This document shows positions 33,846 through 48,932 of a DNA stretch of 64,000 nt, in pieces. Each line of letters begins with the position of its first letter. Position 1 is the first letter of the stretch. The notes under the pieces are model-generated. The model ran no database searches and was not told the origin of the DNA. It saw only the letters and a list, made by a program, of their open reading frames with translations. Position numbers and translations under genes: made by a program. The DNA is from Ulva prolifera (lineage: Eukaryota; Chlorophyta; Ulvophyceae; Ulvales; Ulvaceae): the NCBI GenBank assembly GCA_023078555.1, contig CM041196.1:7203985-7267984 (forward strand). Reading direction: 5' to 3'.

Positions 33846-34097
33846 GTAGCGGGGGCATGTACATGACGTCGGTCTGACGACGAACATGTATGCATGTGCC
33901 GCAGGTTCAGCAGATTTAGAGCCACAAATCGGACTTGCAGGCTCACTTATCAATGAGGCCCACACGGCAGTGCCAGCCGCGGCATTGTGTATGTTTGCGG
34001 TCAGTGAAGGCTGGCCTGGTGATGGGGCGGTGTCGTGCCCCGCGACCTGAAAGAACCAGGCACATAAGCTAGCTGTGGTCACGACATGTCGGGGCAA

Positions 34098-34512
34098 TGC
34101 ATCGCATCAGATACGCGCGGTGCACCGAGCTGGGCCTCGAGATACTTCTGTGCGGTTTTGCCGGGGATACCCGATGGAGGATACTCACTGATATCCGTAC
34201 CGAGCCGCTTCAGCATATCTCCATACCGGACCACCGAAAACGGTCTGTCCAGATCTGTCCGCACGCACAGCTCGCCAAGCAGTACTGGGGACGCAGCGAA
34301 TATTTTCCGTAGCCGCTCACTCCGCTGATACCGGACAAGAGCAATCGGTCTTCGGAGAGCCGTCCCGATGTCTTTGCTGTTGCGAGTGGTGTAGGACTTG
34401 CCTTCCAGGCTTTACTGCCGGCCGTGCCAGCTCGTCCCAAGGCGTTCTTCGCCCGCAGCGGCACCGGTTCTTCCTTCCAGCGGCTTCACAAAGCGCGCTA
34501 CTTGCAGCTAGG
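34098..34512. other. Intergenic, promoter side of the diflavin reductase gene
   Basis: No coding evidence. It contains recurring CCGGATACC/GGTATCCGG-like snippets near 34160-34340 but no clear TATA element. Confidence 0.5.
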
Positions 34513-37445
<2,933 letters not shown>

Positions 37446-38246
37446 TTTATTGGGGGGGGGGGGGGGGGGGGGCAGTGTGCTGGCGCTGTGCTGCTGTGTG
37501 CGTTGCGTCGGTGCTGGCCACACCACGGCGAAGCTGTTGCCCATGCATGCTGCGTGCCTCCCGGGAGGACCATTGGCCTTGTATATGTTTTTCCATCAGA
37601 ATTCTCACTGTGGCTGTGGGTCACTGGCCTGTGACTGTGCGTCATGCTGCGAAAGAATACAAGTACAGTAGAGTATGGTTTATAACGCGGTGTGGACACG
37701 GGTGTGGCCCGCGCACCGTTCAGTCGGTGGTGACTGGATATCGTTCTGGAGCGTGTTTGATGTATGTGCTATCTTACTTGCCCGACTCGCGCGTGGCGGG
37801 CATCGGGCTCCCGTTATCCCGTAGGACCGGCACTGGACGCGGACGGCACGGCGCCGCGGCCGCAGAGGCCCTTGCGCGCGGAGGCTCTCGTGAGTAACCT
37901 GTAGATGGACACCCGAAGAAACGCGGTAGAAAGTTCGACCGCAATGTCGTGGTCGCGGAGTGTCACTCGTGTAAAGACACTTCAGGTGCCGTTATAGACG
38001 CGATCTTTGTGTCGATGTAAGTGCAAAGATTGCCTGTGCTCGCATCAGGCAGGTGTTGTGAAAAATACGCCGGTTATCGCTTGCGCAGCTTTCCCGGCTC
38101 GAGCGTGAGTGCAACGTTTCCCCACTGTGGGAACAAGCTGCACCAGAGATCTGCATTGGTTTGTTCGAAGTTGCCCGGGTCGTCTAGTATCGGCTCGGGA
38201 ACCAACGTGACCACCATTTGAGCCACACACTGACAGCCTGCAAAGC
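37446..38246. other. Intergenic with G21 tract
   Basis: Begins with 21 uninterrupted G (37452-37472) seven bases after the Tah18 stop. The rest shows no coding or RNA-gene evidence. Confidence 0.6.
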
Positions 38247-38814
38247 ATGGCGTTCTTTCAACGGATCATGAGCTACGTGCTCAACAATCTTCTGGTAGAG
38301 TCGCTAGCCAAAAGGTGTGAAGTGAACGCATTCCCTCGAGCACGGCTGCGTCGGAATTGGCAGCGCTGACGCGATGGTGTAGCTGAGCACCCTCTGACAC
38401 CCGACGTGTGCAGTACCTCCTTCCAACGCTTCGCGGTATACACCAATGAACTCTACAAGGAGGGTGCGATCTCAGATCCTGATCGCTTCAGGTTTTGCCG
38501 ATGCTGCACTGTGCAGCTACGCAGGCCAGCTGGTACTGCCATGAGCTCTAGCAGTGCTACATCACAGCATCCGGGATCTCACGAGCCATCTCGATCATGC
38601 ATTCAGCAACTCTCAACGAACGTGGTGTACATGGCCGAGCCACAGCTGCCATGCCAACGCAGGTGTGAAAGCAGCAGAGCCACAGATGAAGGAGCAAGTG
38701 GCCAAGGCACAGACATTCTCCAAGTCCTTCTACGAGAACATGTCCAAGGAAATGGAGCAGGTTCTGAAGAGCGCCGAGAAAGCTGCATCGAAGCCAAATC
38801 CACCACGGCCGTGA
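38247..38814 (+). CDS. Small protein, probably organellar
   Basis: Three exons (38247-38314, 38414-38463, 38663-38814) join in frame to 89 residues ending at TGA. The N-terminal part reads MAFFQRIMSYVLNNLLVESL and continues into a FQRFAVYTNELY segment. From memory this resembles small plant proteins with a LANS-FQRFAVRT-type segment, thought to be organellar, but I cannot name the family. The C-terminal half is charged and helical (KEQVAKAQTFSKSFYENMSK). Splice sites are GTGTGA/GTGCAG and GTGCGA/CGCAG. No transmembrane segment is obvious. Function unknown; that this is a gene is supported by the three in-frame joins. Confidence 0.6.
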
Positions 38815-39057
38815 CTCGCGAGACACGTTCCTCTGCGCCAGTCCGCATACAGCCCCCTCTGATTTCGCTCAACTGTATACTGCAAGTTCGGCGGCTCTCT
38901 TTGGTGCCTACACCATTTTACATCAGGATTCCTCGTGTACCACTGTAAGTCCTTTGCATGCCTGAAATTGTTTCACAGTCTACATCCATCCATTCAACAC
39001 GGTGGCAACGAGAGGTTTCCCTGCGCCCCACCGGCTGCCTACACGGAGAACCTTTGC

Positions 39058-42000
39058 CTACCATACCGTCGGGATCGTAACACTCTTTTTCCCCGTCCTC
39101 CCTGGTCTCCTGTCACACACGGGCTTGACCTTGCCGCTCGGACGCTCTTGCCACACGGCGGCCTGGTGCCCGGGCAGAGCGCCCGCGGTAGCTCGCGCCG
39201 CCATGCGCTCCTTGATGCGCTCCAACTCCTGCTCCAGCGCCCGTTCCTGCTCCGAAACTGACCGCTGCGATGTGCGGCTGTCCGGGCATGCCTGTGAACG
39301 GCCTGCCCGCTTCTGCCCCAGTCCCTCGTCCTGCAACGGGATGCGCGCGTGCGCCGGGCTGCCCCTGGCTCCGTTCCCGCCAGTACAACCCTGCTTTCTC
39401 CTCACACCTGCAAGCGCATATCACCCTGCGCGGACCCATTGACGCACGCTGCCTGGAGCGCACCCGGCCCCACATGTGCAGCTGCACCCGTGCGTTGCAC
39501 CCCCCGCTGCTGCTACGCACGCCGCACGTTGCCCCAATACATGTGGGCTAGCACTGCTCGACTGCATGAGACGGCCGCACCGTCGCCTCGGGCTGCGGAG
39601 GCCCGCCGGAGGGCCCCCAGCGTCTGGGCCTCCGGAGCACTGCGCCGCCGCCGCGCATGCCGCGAGGCGGCCGCACGCGTCACGTCGTGCGCAGGCAGCT
39701 CTACCGCTCCGCGAGTGTCCAGCCGCATGCTTGCCGCCTCCCTCGGCGCCGCCTCCGCGCCCGAATGTTTTGTCTGCATGGCGCTGCGGTCCGGGTCGTC
39801 CAGCCGGGTGTACGGGCCGCCACATGTGTAGAGGCGTGGCGCCCGGTCCACGTGGCCATGGGTGATGTCGGTTTCGCCGCCGGCTGCAGGGTTTGGCGGG
39901 CCGGTGGGCACCCGCGGGAGCAGCACACGCCTCCGCGGAGGCGGCGCGCGCGCGTCTGAGTCAGCGCCCCACAGCACGGGCGACCAGTCGATGCCGGGGC
40001 TCGCGCGGCCGTGGGGCCCGCCGGGGAAGGTGTGGCTGCGGGCGGCGCTGAGGTGGGCCAGGGCGCCGAGCTGCTGCGCAGTGAGGTGGCTCGCGAAGGC
40101 GCGCAGCTCCGTGCGCAGCTCCTTGATCTCCCCCTGCAGCGTCGCTGCCGCTGTGCATCCGGAGCGCCGCCACCTGTCTGGCCCGGGTGACCGTCGTCAC
40201 CGCCGAGTTGCATGTGGCAGGCACCACTCCCAAAAGCCGTCACCGGTCAATGGTTCGGTCCGTTCAAGCGTTGCCCCTGCTGCCTCGGCCCCGATACATG
40301 ATTCAACGAGGGACCAAACCTTGCCAACGCCTCGGTCATGCCTGGCAGATGCAGGTGCCAGCACAGGTGGATCGCGCCACGATGGGGTGCAGATGGCGGT
40401 GGGCGCACCTCGGGACCAGCCGGTTCGCGCTCCACGGCAGCGGCAGGGGCCGCGGCGGCGGCGCGGGCAGCCGCTGCGGCCTCGTCCAGCTGCTTGCTGA
40501 GCAGCCGGTTCAAGCCCTGCAGCTGCGCCCTGTCCTGGCCCGCCTGCATGCATGTGCCAGGGGGGTCGCCGGGGGCACGCCGCGGCGTGCGGCGCATGCA
40601 TGCGTGCGGTGACCGCACAACGCGGGCTCAACGCACGCCGGCAGGTGCTTGATGAACAGGTGCAGCTGATGAGGGGCGCGGGGGCGTGCGCGAACCCCAT
40701 ATGCAAATGGCAGCAGGAGGTGAGGTGCAGACAGGAAGTGCCCGGTTAGCAAATCCAGGCAGGCAGGGCGTGCCTGCTCGAGGCGCTTACACAGCCCCTG
40801 AACCTCCCGCTGCCAGCTGTCAGCAAGGGAGGCCTTGATGGCGAGGTCCTGCTGCGCCTCCTGCAGTTGCCGCTGCAGCGCCTGCTGCTCCTCCCGACAC
40901 TCCCCTCGTATCCGCTCGGCCAGGGCCTGCACACAACAACACTGCCGAGATGCGAGGCGCACTCTGGTGAGTGGAGCGGGGTGATGCCGGCACACAGCAG
41001 TCCTGATTCGAGCTGTTTTCGAGCGCACGATCAAGCATACCGGCGCGCAGGTGCCCTCTAGCAGGAGCTAATTCTTTCTTGGGCAGGCTCAAAGCCGGTA
41101 GAACAGCCTTATATACTTATAGGACAAACGGCTACGTTACATTTCGTGCCAATGCAGGGCGCTCGGCATCGGTGGACGCTGCAGCAGGCGCCTGTGGGGT
41201 GTGGTCTGCAGCTTCACCACGTGGAACGAGCGGCACCTGTCTGGACTCCTGGGCGGCCGTGGCCTCCTGGGCGCACTTGTCCGCCTTGCTGCGGAGGGCC
41301 TGCTGTGCCGCCTGCGCCTCGGCCGCGGACTCACGGAGCTTGCCAACCTCCGCCAGCAGCTCCTGCATGCACACCACCGCCAGTGGCCTCACCGGCTGAT
41401 AACGCCTGTAGTGACTGGCTTGCGGCACACTGCTACGTCATGCATACGCTGTCATGAGTGCCCGGCCCAGGTAAAGAGCGTGTGTACCGTCAAGGCTGTG
41501 CATGTAAAGCACGGGCATCGGTGTTTGTGACTGGGCCTGGCCACTTCGCCACTGTGCACGCTCGTGTGTCAACAGGCTCTCGCAACGCACAGAGGTCAGC
41601 ACAGGGCTGACCTCAGGAATACTCAAGCACGTTTGTACAGAGGTGAGCGCATGCGGGGCAGCCTGAAGCTGGTACGCCAGCGCCATGTTGGCGCTCTTGC
41701 ACTCCTCACACAACGCTCTACAGCCAGAGGCCCTCAGGCACAGCCACACAGAGCATGCGGAATGCTGTATCAATGCATGCAGCGGAGCCCCACCCGCGTA
41801 CGCAGCTTCGCGTCCGCCAGCTCCTGCGCCTGCAGCTGCGCCGTCCGCTGCTGCGCGTGCTGCGCCCGCGCACGCTCCGCGGCGGCCTCGGTCGCGGCCT
41901 TCAGCTCCAACCGCAGCGTGGCGGCCGCGGTGTCGCGGGCCGCGAGCTGCTGCTCGAGCGCGCGATGCCGCTGCGCCGCCGCCGCCTCGTGCTCCTGCAG

Positions 42001-43851
42001 CTTGTCCTTGCTCGCTGTCGCCTGCACCACCCAGTGCGCGCCTGCTGCAGGAAGGCCCTCCACGCCAAGGGCGCACACGGCCTGCCAGGTCCACATGGAC
42101 ACTGAACAGCGCAAACGTGTGATCTGTTCAGCAGTCTATGCAGAGCAGCCGCCGGGCGAGCCAAGGTGGCCGCGGGCCACCTGCACCACTGCTTCACTGC
42201 CGCGTGTCGGCCGGCCTGATTGGCCCTCGCCCAGCGCAACGCCAGTGCGGCCGATGCGGGAGGTACAGCACGCGACCGGGACCTCACCTGCGCGTCGCGG
42301 AGGTGCTTCGCGCGGCTCGCCTCCTGCCGCGCCGCGCCGAGCGCCGCCTGCAGCGCCGCAACCTCCCGCTGCTCCCGCTGCAGCGCCGCCGCGCCGTGCT
42401 CGGCGCCGCCGCGCAGCACGGCCACGGCCGAGCGCGCCTCGGCCAGCGCGGCCGTGGAGTCGTGGAGCTTGCGGCGCGCCATCGTGAGGTCCGCACTGTG
42501 CCGCGCCGCGAGCTGTGTCTGCCGCTCCAGGTCCGCGCCCTTCGCGGCCAGGTCCTCCCTGGCCTCCACCTGCCGCCACAGCCACGACCTCCACTCAGTG
42601 CACGCTCACACAGATCCAGGCCTCCACGCGGCCACCACAAACGCAGCATCTGCAACACCCATCGCCCACGGCCTCCGCAACATCAGCCTATCTGGCCTTC
42701 AGAGCATTGCTTTGCAAGCCGCAGGTCCCGCCAAGACAAGACCTCCGCGCCGAGCGGCTGTGGTGCATCAGGGCTGCTGCAGGCAGCGCGTCGTGGCGGC
42801 CGCACACGAGGATGGCCGAGGTCGAGGTGCAGGCGCACCAGCTCATCCAGCTGCTTGGTGGCAGCCTGCTTGAGAGTGGCCATCTCGGCCTCCTGGAACT
42901 CCAGGTGCTGCTTGAGCTGCTTGCACTCTGTCCCGAGCTCGGCCACAGTCCGCTCCGCGGTGCCAAGTTTCACCCGGAGCTCCTCACACTGTATGCATCA
43001 TCCCCCTCATTGCCGAGGTTGCCCGCTAGGCACCTGGTCTGTCCAGGGGGGTCCAGCCATGTGTTCGTGCTCTACCATGGCATCAGCGTGAGGCAGGGCG
43101 GCGCCTGGATGCGTGATGATGCGACCACATCAGCGTGCGAGATGGCCCACGCATGACGCGAAATGCAAGCCTACCCGCTGAGAAGGGGTGCGATGCACGA
43201 GCGGCTGCCATAACACTGTTCTGATATGTTGTAATGCAAGGCGCAGGGCGATGCTCGGGAGCGCAGAGGGAGGCTCTCTGATAGCATAGCAAGACGCTGC
43301 ACTAAATCTCGTAGGAGCCGTGGACGGGCTGCAGAGGTGATTGCTCACTGATGTGTTGATGTCACACGAGAGCAGGCGCGCGTGAGAGCGGCACCGACCT
43401 TGTGTTCGTGCTGAATCTGCAGCTGCTCCATGTTCTGCTTGCATGTGTTGAGCTGCTGGGTGACCTGTTGGTGCTCCTCCAAAGTGCGAGTCGCCTCGTC
43501 CTCTGCAGCTGCCAATGCATCAGCATTCTCAGCAAGCTGGCCTTCAAGTTGCCGGATCTTGGACTCCTTGACAAACACATCCGCGGCAGCTTTCTCCTGG
43601 GTGTCACGGCTTGCTTGCAGCTGCTCTGACACGTCCTGGGCGAGCTCCACCATTGATTCCATACATGCCTGAATGCCTGGCCACTCGGGCGCGGTGCCAT
43701 CCAGGATCTGGAGGACGCCAATACGATCCTTCAGGGCCTGCGCCAAGGCCACCAGACTCTCATTCACTGTGTCCAAGTTGGGCGTATGTGGACTAGCATG
43801 CTCCGGTGCAAGCAGTGCGGTTCTGAGCGCCTTCTCTGATGGCTTCCCCAT
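39058..43851 (-). CDS. Large coiled-coil protein, function unknown
   Basis: Nine exons: 43851-43399, 42988-42839, 42569-42288, 42021-41794, 41362-41237, 40926-40774, 40543-40409, 40133-39684 and 39264-39058. All introns are phase 0; the product is 727 residues. From about residue 80 to 470 it is almost continuous coiled coil rich in Ala, Glu, Gln, Arg and Leu (AEELGTECKQLKQHLEF-like heptads). Then comes a less ordered part with GIDWSPVLWGADSD, and a last helix (SEQERALEQELERIKERM) before a basic tail. The intron after 40774 appears to start with GC instead of GT (CAG then GCACGC). No motor, kinase or membrane segment was seen. Coiled-coil proteins of this kind are often centrosomal, basal-body or Golgi tethers; that is only a possibility. 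Start chosen at the ATG opening exon 1 (MGKPSEKALRTALL). Confidence 0.7.
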
Positions 43852-44884
43852 GCTCCCCTGCAGCTCAAACTGCCAGCTGAGGCAGCTCAGTCTGCAATAT
43901 ATTGAAGATGTGAGATTGTGAAGCTATGCTTCGCAAATTTGCGTTGCGAGAGCTCTGACGATGTCTACATACCTGTCACACAAGGGCTACTGTCCTTCAT
44001 GCTGCAGCAGGCCCGGCCGTTCTTGGGATCGCACCGGCCACGTTACGGTGCTAGGCGTCTGTAATCAGGAGATTTCGATTCGTGTCGAGCAACAGCACGG
44101 ATGCTTGTGGCAGCGGAGATAGCTCCCGATCGATCTGGAGAGCAGTTCGGCGACAACATGATGCATCACCAGCACTACTGGGGAGTCCATCTGCAATCCC
44201 AAGTGTATTCAGCAACATTAACACTCTGCTATCACCTGACGTATTTCTGGGACTTTGCACTGCCCACACAGCGCGTGCCAGGCTCGCGAGGGTTGATGCT
44301 ACCGACAGGGCATGACAGCCTGTCGGAGGCAGTCCAATGGCTGTCCTGCTTTGAGAATGCACAACTGCAGCAGGGCAGGAGTATGCTTGTTCTGTTGCCC
44401 AGACTGTCTCTGCTTGGTGGCTAATGGGGTATCATGGCAGAGCTTGCAGTGACGCAGGTCTGCATGCTTGAAACCACAGTCCACACGTCTAAGCGCGACC
44501 CGTTACACTCGCCTGTCCTGTTACCCGAACCTTCAAAGCGTAGGACAGACGGCAAAAACATGAGTGTACACCAGCAGCACGATGTATGTACCTGGTGGTC
44601 CATCACCACCTTGACAGAGTGTGGCCTGACACACACAAAGCCCACCCTTTCTCACGTGTCATTCTATATCCGCAACAACGGCTCCGCAGGGAATCTGCTC
44701 CCCTCTAGTAGATTCCTGCGTTTTGTCCCTAGCAAAACATGACGTGTCCCATACCAGCACTGCTCAGCCTGCCGATGCTTTCCACAGGCTTCTGCACTGG
44801 TGCTCCCGTATGCACCCGTGTCCTGGCAGATGTGCCTGTCATGCCCAGCCATGCTGGGCAGCCCTTTCGCATGCTGCGGACGTG
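43852..44884. other. Intergenic, no supported gene
   Basis: Lies between two minus-strand genes. It should contain the promoter of the coiled-coil gene and the 3' UTR of the PAP2 gene. No coding motifs were found. Confidence 0.5.
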
Positions 44885-46337
44885 TCAAACCGGCAGGTCA
44901 ACGTCCGATGCATCTGTCACGTCTGCTGCCTGAGGGCTGCTCGCTCGAGGGTGCTTCGGCTGAGGCATTCTCCCCCACGGGAAAATGACATAGAACGTCA
45001 GCAGGGCGATCGCGGCGCCGATCAGGCCTCCTGCGAGGACGTCACTCGCGTTGTGGTAGTAGTCAATCACCCGCGTGCACCCGACCCAGGCTGCAATGGA
45101 CACCGGCGTCAGCACGACCAGCAGGTCCAGCGCTGAATCTGCGCCCCCGACCTTCCAGAAGTGGAAGAAGTAGAGGCTCAGGAAACCCAGGGCTCCAAAG
45201 CTCCACGAGGTGTGACCTGCACGCCACCGGCAGCTGTCGCTGTGTGCACTCCAGCCACGTCACCTGCCCGGGGTGGCCCCGACCGGCGAGCAGATGCTTG
45301 CGATCGCGCCGATGCTACGGCAACGTTGGCGTGTCCCAGACATCCCAGGTGCGCCCAGCTGCTCAGCGCAGTTTGGTGCATGGAGGCAAGGCCGTGCTGG
45401 CGTGGTGACACCACAGCTCCCAGCGGCTGCGTGTGGCCTGGGGGGCAACGCATGCACGCCTGCACTCTCATCACAGGCGGCCCCTCATGCGTGTAGAGCC
45501 CTCAGCGCGTCGTGTGCATCCAGAGTACTGCCAGGGCGACGCGCCGTGCGAGATGGGGGCTGGCTGATGGGACAGCCTTGCAGGAGTGCAAGTGGCAGGG
45601 CACAGATCAACGAGCAGGGCAGAGCCAAACGGCAGCACACCGCTGGGGAAACTCTTGTAGCCATCAATGACGTCTTGCTTGTCCTTTGGGCTGCAGAGGG
45701 GTTTCCGGTCGGGTCCGGTGTCGCCCCCCTCGGGTTCCCACACAGCTACACCATCAGGCCAACACCTGTAGAAGAAGCTCGGACGAGGCCTCCCGACCTG
45801 CACAGGGGCAGCAACTCACATGGGAGCACACATCATACACAGCTTGGTATCTGCAGCCATGCCAGGGAAGAAGCTGCACTCACGGGCCGAGGCAGCACTG
45901 CGTACCGTCAGCTTCAGGATGTTGGTGAGCAGTGCGGACGACGATGTGCTGAAGAGCGAGCCCATCACGCCATGGTGGCTCAGTGTGGACGGGCGATTGG
46001 TGACTTTGGCGTGCACGGCGATGACAACCGGAGGCCCCACAAGATTGTACAGTGGCACGGACCAGCTTGGGACCTGGCCCTTGACGAAAGGGAACTGGAT
46101 CTGTTCGAGAATGCTGTCTGAGATGTACATACGTTTGCCCACAGAGGCTTCTTCTGTCACTGCAGTCATGGGATTCAGCATTGACACGCGTGCAGGCTTT
46201 CAAACCGGCACCACACTTGCCCTTCTATTTCACGCGGGGTCAGTGCATCCAGGAGCAGCCCGATTCCCACCTGTCAACAACCCAAGGAGCACCAGTATTG
46301 TGACCCAGTCCTTCCAGTGCCTCCTAGCTTGGTACAT
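44885..46337 (-). CDS. PAP2-type lipid phosphate phosphatase
   Basis: Membrane enzyme dephosphorylating phosphatidic acid and related lipid phosphates. Exons 46337-46271, 46159-45906, 45797-45641 and 45216-44885 join to 269 residues. All three PAP2 signature blocks are present: KLTVGRPRP (C1, about residues 105-113), FPSGHTSW (C2) and TRVIDYYH (C3, with Thr where Ser is usual). Hydrophobic segments include DWVTILVLLGLLTV at the N-terminus, PLYNLVGPPVVIAV, FGALGFLSLYFFHFW, LLVVLTPVSIAAW and GGLIGAAIALLTFYVIF, fitting the usual six-span topology. The tail is hydrophilic. VPSWSVPLYNLVGP and VGRPRPSFFYRCWPDG are typical of the plant/animal LPP group rather than bacterial phosphatases. Confidence 0.85.
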
Positions 46338-47299
46338 CCACGAAAAGCGCCCACGTCCGTGTGAAGCGCTGTTCGGAACTGGTACCGATGACTGCCTGCC
46401 ATTTTCCACGCTCCCTCTTCGAGTGATATCTGCAAAACAATGATTTACAGACCTCTGCCACGTGTCGTGCAACTGATCGCAGAGGCGAGCATTAGCCTCT
46501 GCGACACTGTGTAACGCTATTGAGCGCAGACGCTGGACCAGGGCTCCCGCCAACACACAGTGCACGTGCACATGCTTAACGGCGTAGTTCTAGTCATGTG
46601 CAGCGCTGAGCATGGCCATCTCGTTTGCTGCAGAATATAGGACAGGCAGTTACCTCATTCAATACACGAGCAGGCGAGATCACACGCAGAGACTGCCGCA
46701 ACACAGATAAAGCTTGGACAAGCAGAGGAGCAGACCCATTCGATTGCTTGGAGTAAGCGATTGCTTGAAAGACCTTAAATTAACGGAGCTCGGGTTGCTG
46801 TTGCGGGGATTCATGCAGCTGCAGCCACGCCAGCTCCGTCTGTCAGAGAGAGCTGTCCAAGCTTTTGCAACACACGAGGTGGTCCTGACCGTCCGGGTGC
46901 ACGGCACCTCAATTCAAAGTGTCGTGCGCAGAGCTGCAGGCGATCAGACTCTGCGAAGCGAGGGAGCGGGGGGAGGTCCAGCTATCGATGCTCAGACAAT
47001 GCGCCATGCGTCGTTGCCAAATATCTGAGACATAGCGGCTGCAGGCATTGTCGGCAGACGCGAGCGCGAGACCCATATGCAACACGTGGCCACGGGGCTC
47101 CCAGCCCTGCATTTGAGCGTGACGAAGCCTCACGCGTTCACCACGTCACTCACCAGCCGAGCACCCGCCAATCGTCTCGTGCATGTTACATCAGTACCGA
47201 CTCACTCCACGCCTGTGCACACAGAACGGCGCGCCGGGCACCACCGCACTCACAGGTCAAGTCACCCACAGACCCCAGCCTGGGCCCCGCCAGGCGTCC
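46338..47299. other. Intergenic, no supported gene
   Basis: Separates the PAP2 and KAS I genes. Only short motif-free frames were found. Confidence 0.5.
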
Positions 47300-48932
47300 T
47301 CACTCACGCCAGCGCCTGAAGACGACGGAGCTGTTGTGGCCGCCGAAGCCGAACGAGTTGGATAGCGCGACCTCGATGTCCGCGTCGAGGGCCTCGCTGC
47401 CCATGAGGATGCTGAGGTCGACGTCGTCCTCCGGGTCGTCGAGGTTGGCGTTCGGGTGTATCCGTTGCTTGTAGACCGACATCACCGTCGCGACGCCCTC
47501 CACCCCCGACGCGCCCGCCAGCAGGTGCCCGATGAGGCCCTTCGTGCTGTTGATCCGCACCCTGCACAGCCACACGCCGTCAGCGCCGTCCACGCACACG
47601 CCTGCCGCAGAACCCCTCACGCTGCCTCCAGCAGCGTTCTGTTCCGGCAGCGCCACCTGCCACCACACCTGTGCCGTTGTAAATTCACACACAGCCCTCC
47701 CTATGGCAGAAACGCAGGGCAGAGGACAGCTCGTTTGTGGAGCAAGCAAGGCGGCAGCGCGCGCCATGCGCTGGCCGTCACCAAAAAAAAAACGTGACGA
47801 AACCAAACAGCAGCCCCCGGCCGCGGGAGGAGCGCACGTGTCGGTGGGGACGGCGGCGCGGATCGCGCGGTACTCCGCCATGTCGCCCGCCGGCGTCGAC
47901 GTGCCGTGTGCGTTGACGTACGCCACCTGCTCGACGTCGACCCCGGTGCTCGCGAGCGCGCCCCGCACGCATGCCGCCACGCCCGCGCCGTCCGGCCGCG
48001 GCTCCGTGATGTGGTGCGCGTCGCAGTTCATCGCGCCGCCGAGGACCTCCGCGTACACCCGCGCGCCGCGGCGCGCCGCGTGCTCCGCGTCCTCCAGCAC
48101 CAGCACGCCGGAGCCCTCCCCCATGACGAAGCCGTCGCGGCCCTTGTCCCACGGCCGCGAGGCCCCCGCGGGGTCGTCGTTGCGGCTGCTCAGCGCCTTG
48201 CACGCGGTGAAGCCGCCGATGCCGGAGGGGATGATGGCCGCGTCGGTCGCGCCCGCGAGCATCATGTCCGCCTCGCCGCTGCGGATGTGGTTGACCGCGT
48301 TCATCATGCAGTAGTTGCCGGTCGCGCAGGCGGTCGAGATGGAGTAGTTCGGGCCCATGAGGCCGGTGTCCATGGCGAGCATTGCAGACCCCATGTTCGT
48401 GATCGCAAACGGGATGCAGAAGGGGTTCATCTTGCGGTACGACTCGAGCACGGCGGTGCAGCCGCCGGTGAACGCCGACATGCCGCCCATCGCCGACCCG
48501 ACGAGGATGCCGGCGCGCGACGGGTCGAAGTCCGAGTCCCTGTAGCCACCGCAGCGCAGTCGCTCACACGCCTGACAACGCGCACTGGTGGCGCCGGCAG
48601 CAGAGCTCAGCTGGAGGGCAGTGGGAACTGCGGCCGGTGGAGGCGGGAGCGCACGCGAACTGCAGCGGGAGGCCGGCGTCCAGGAGCGCGCGCTTGCCGG
48701 CGACGAGCGAGAACATGATGCTGCGGTCCAGCCGCCGCGCCATTTTGCGGGACACGAGCTCGCCGGGGTCAAAGTCCTTCACCTCCCCGGCGATGCGCGT
48801 CGACCAGCCCTCGCAGTCAAAGGACTCGATCGCACTGAGGCCGCTCTTGCCGGCGCAGAGGTTGTCGAAAAAGGTGTCGAGGTCGTGGCCGACGGACGAC
48901 ACGACGCCCATGCCCGTCACCACGATGCGCTT
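47300..48932 (-). CDS. KAS1: 3-ketoacyl-ACP synthase I, plastid (transit peptide exon not found)
   Basis: Condenses malonyl-ACP with growing acyl-ACP in plastid type II fatty acid synthesis. Exons 48932-48655, 48539-47838 and 47561-47300 join to about 413 residues. The mature part starts KRIVVTGMGVVSSVG, after a TGCATGCAG acceptor. Active-site residues are visible: Cys in SISTACATGN, His in VNAHGTSTPAGD, Lys in INSTKGLIGH, His in SNSFGFGGHN. VGSAMGGMSAF and GEGSGVLVLED are also family motifs. INSTKxxIGH with an HPNANLD C-terminal region fits KAS I/II rather than KAS III. The mature start implies a separate upstream exon for a transit peptide, which I could not identify between 48960 and 51000. 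The final residues (FRRWRE, stop) overlap a GTGAGT, so a small last exon is possible. Confidence 0.85.

Larger units (their letters stand above)
30664..34097 (-). mobile_element. 5'-truncated non-LTR retrotransposon with restriction-like endonuclease
   Basis: Minus-strand element comprising one long frame (31146-34097, best start 33845) and a 3' region reaching towards the copia 5' LTR. Reverse transcriptase first and a PD-(D/E)XK-type endonuclease last is the layout of early-branching (R2/CRE/Utopia-like) non-LTR elements; I cannot choose the clade. No N-terminal DNA-binding zinc fingers are visible, so the 5' part is probably missing. A hammerhead ribozyme motif sits about 343 bases after the stop codon. 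Both ends are undefined. Confidence 0.65.
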
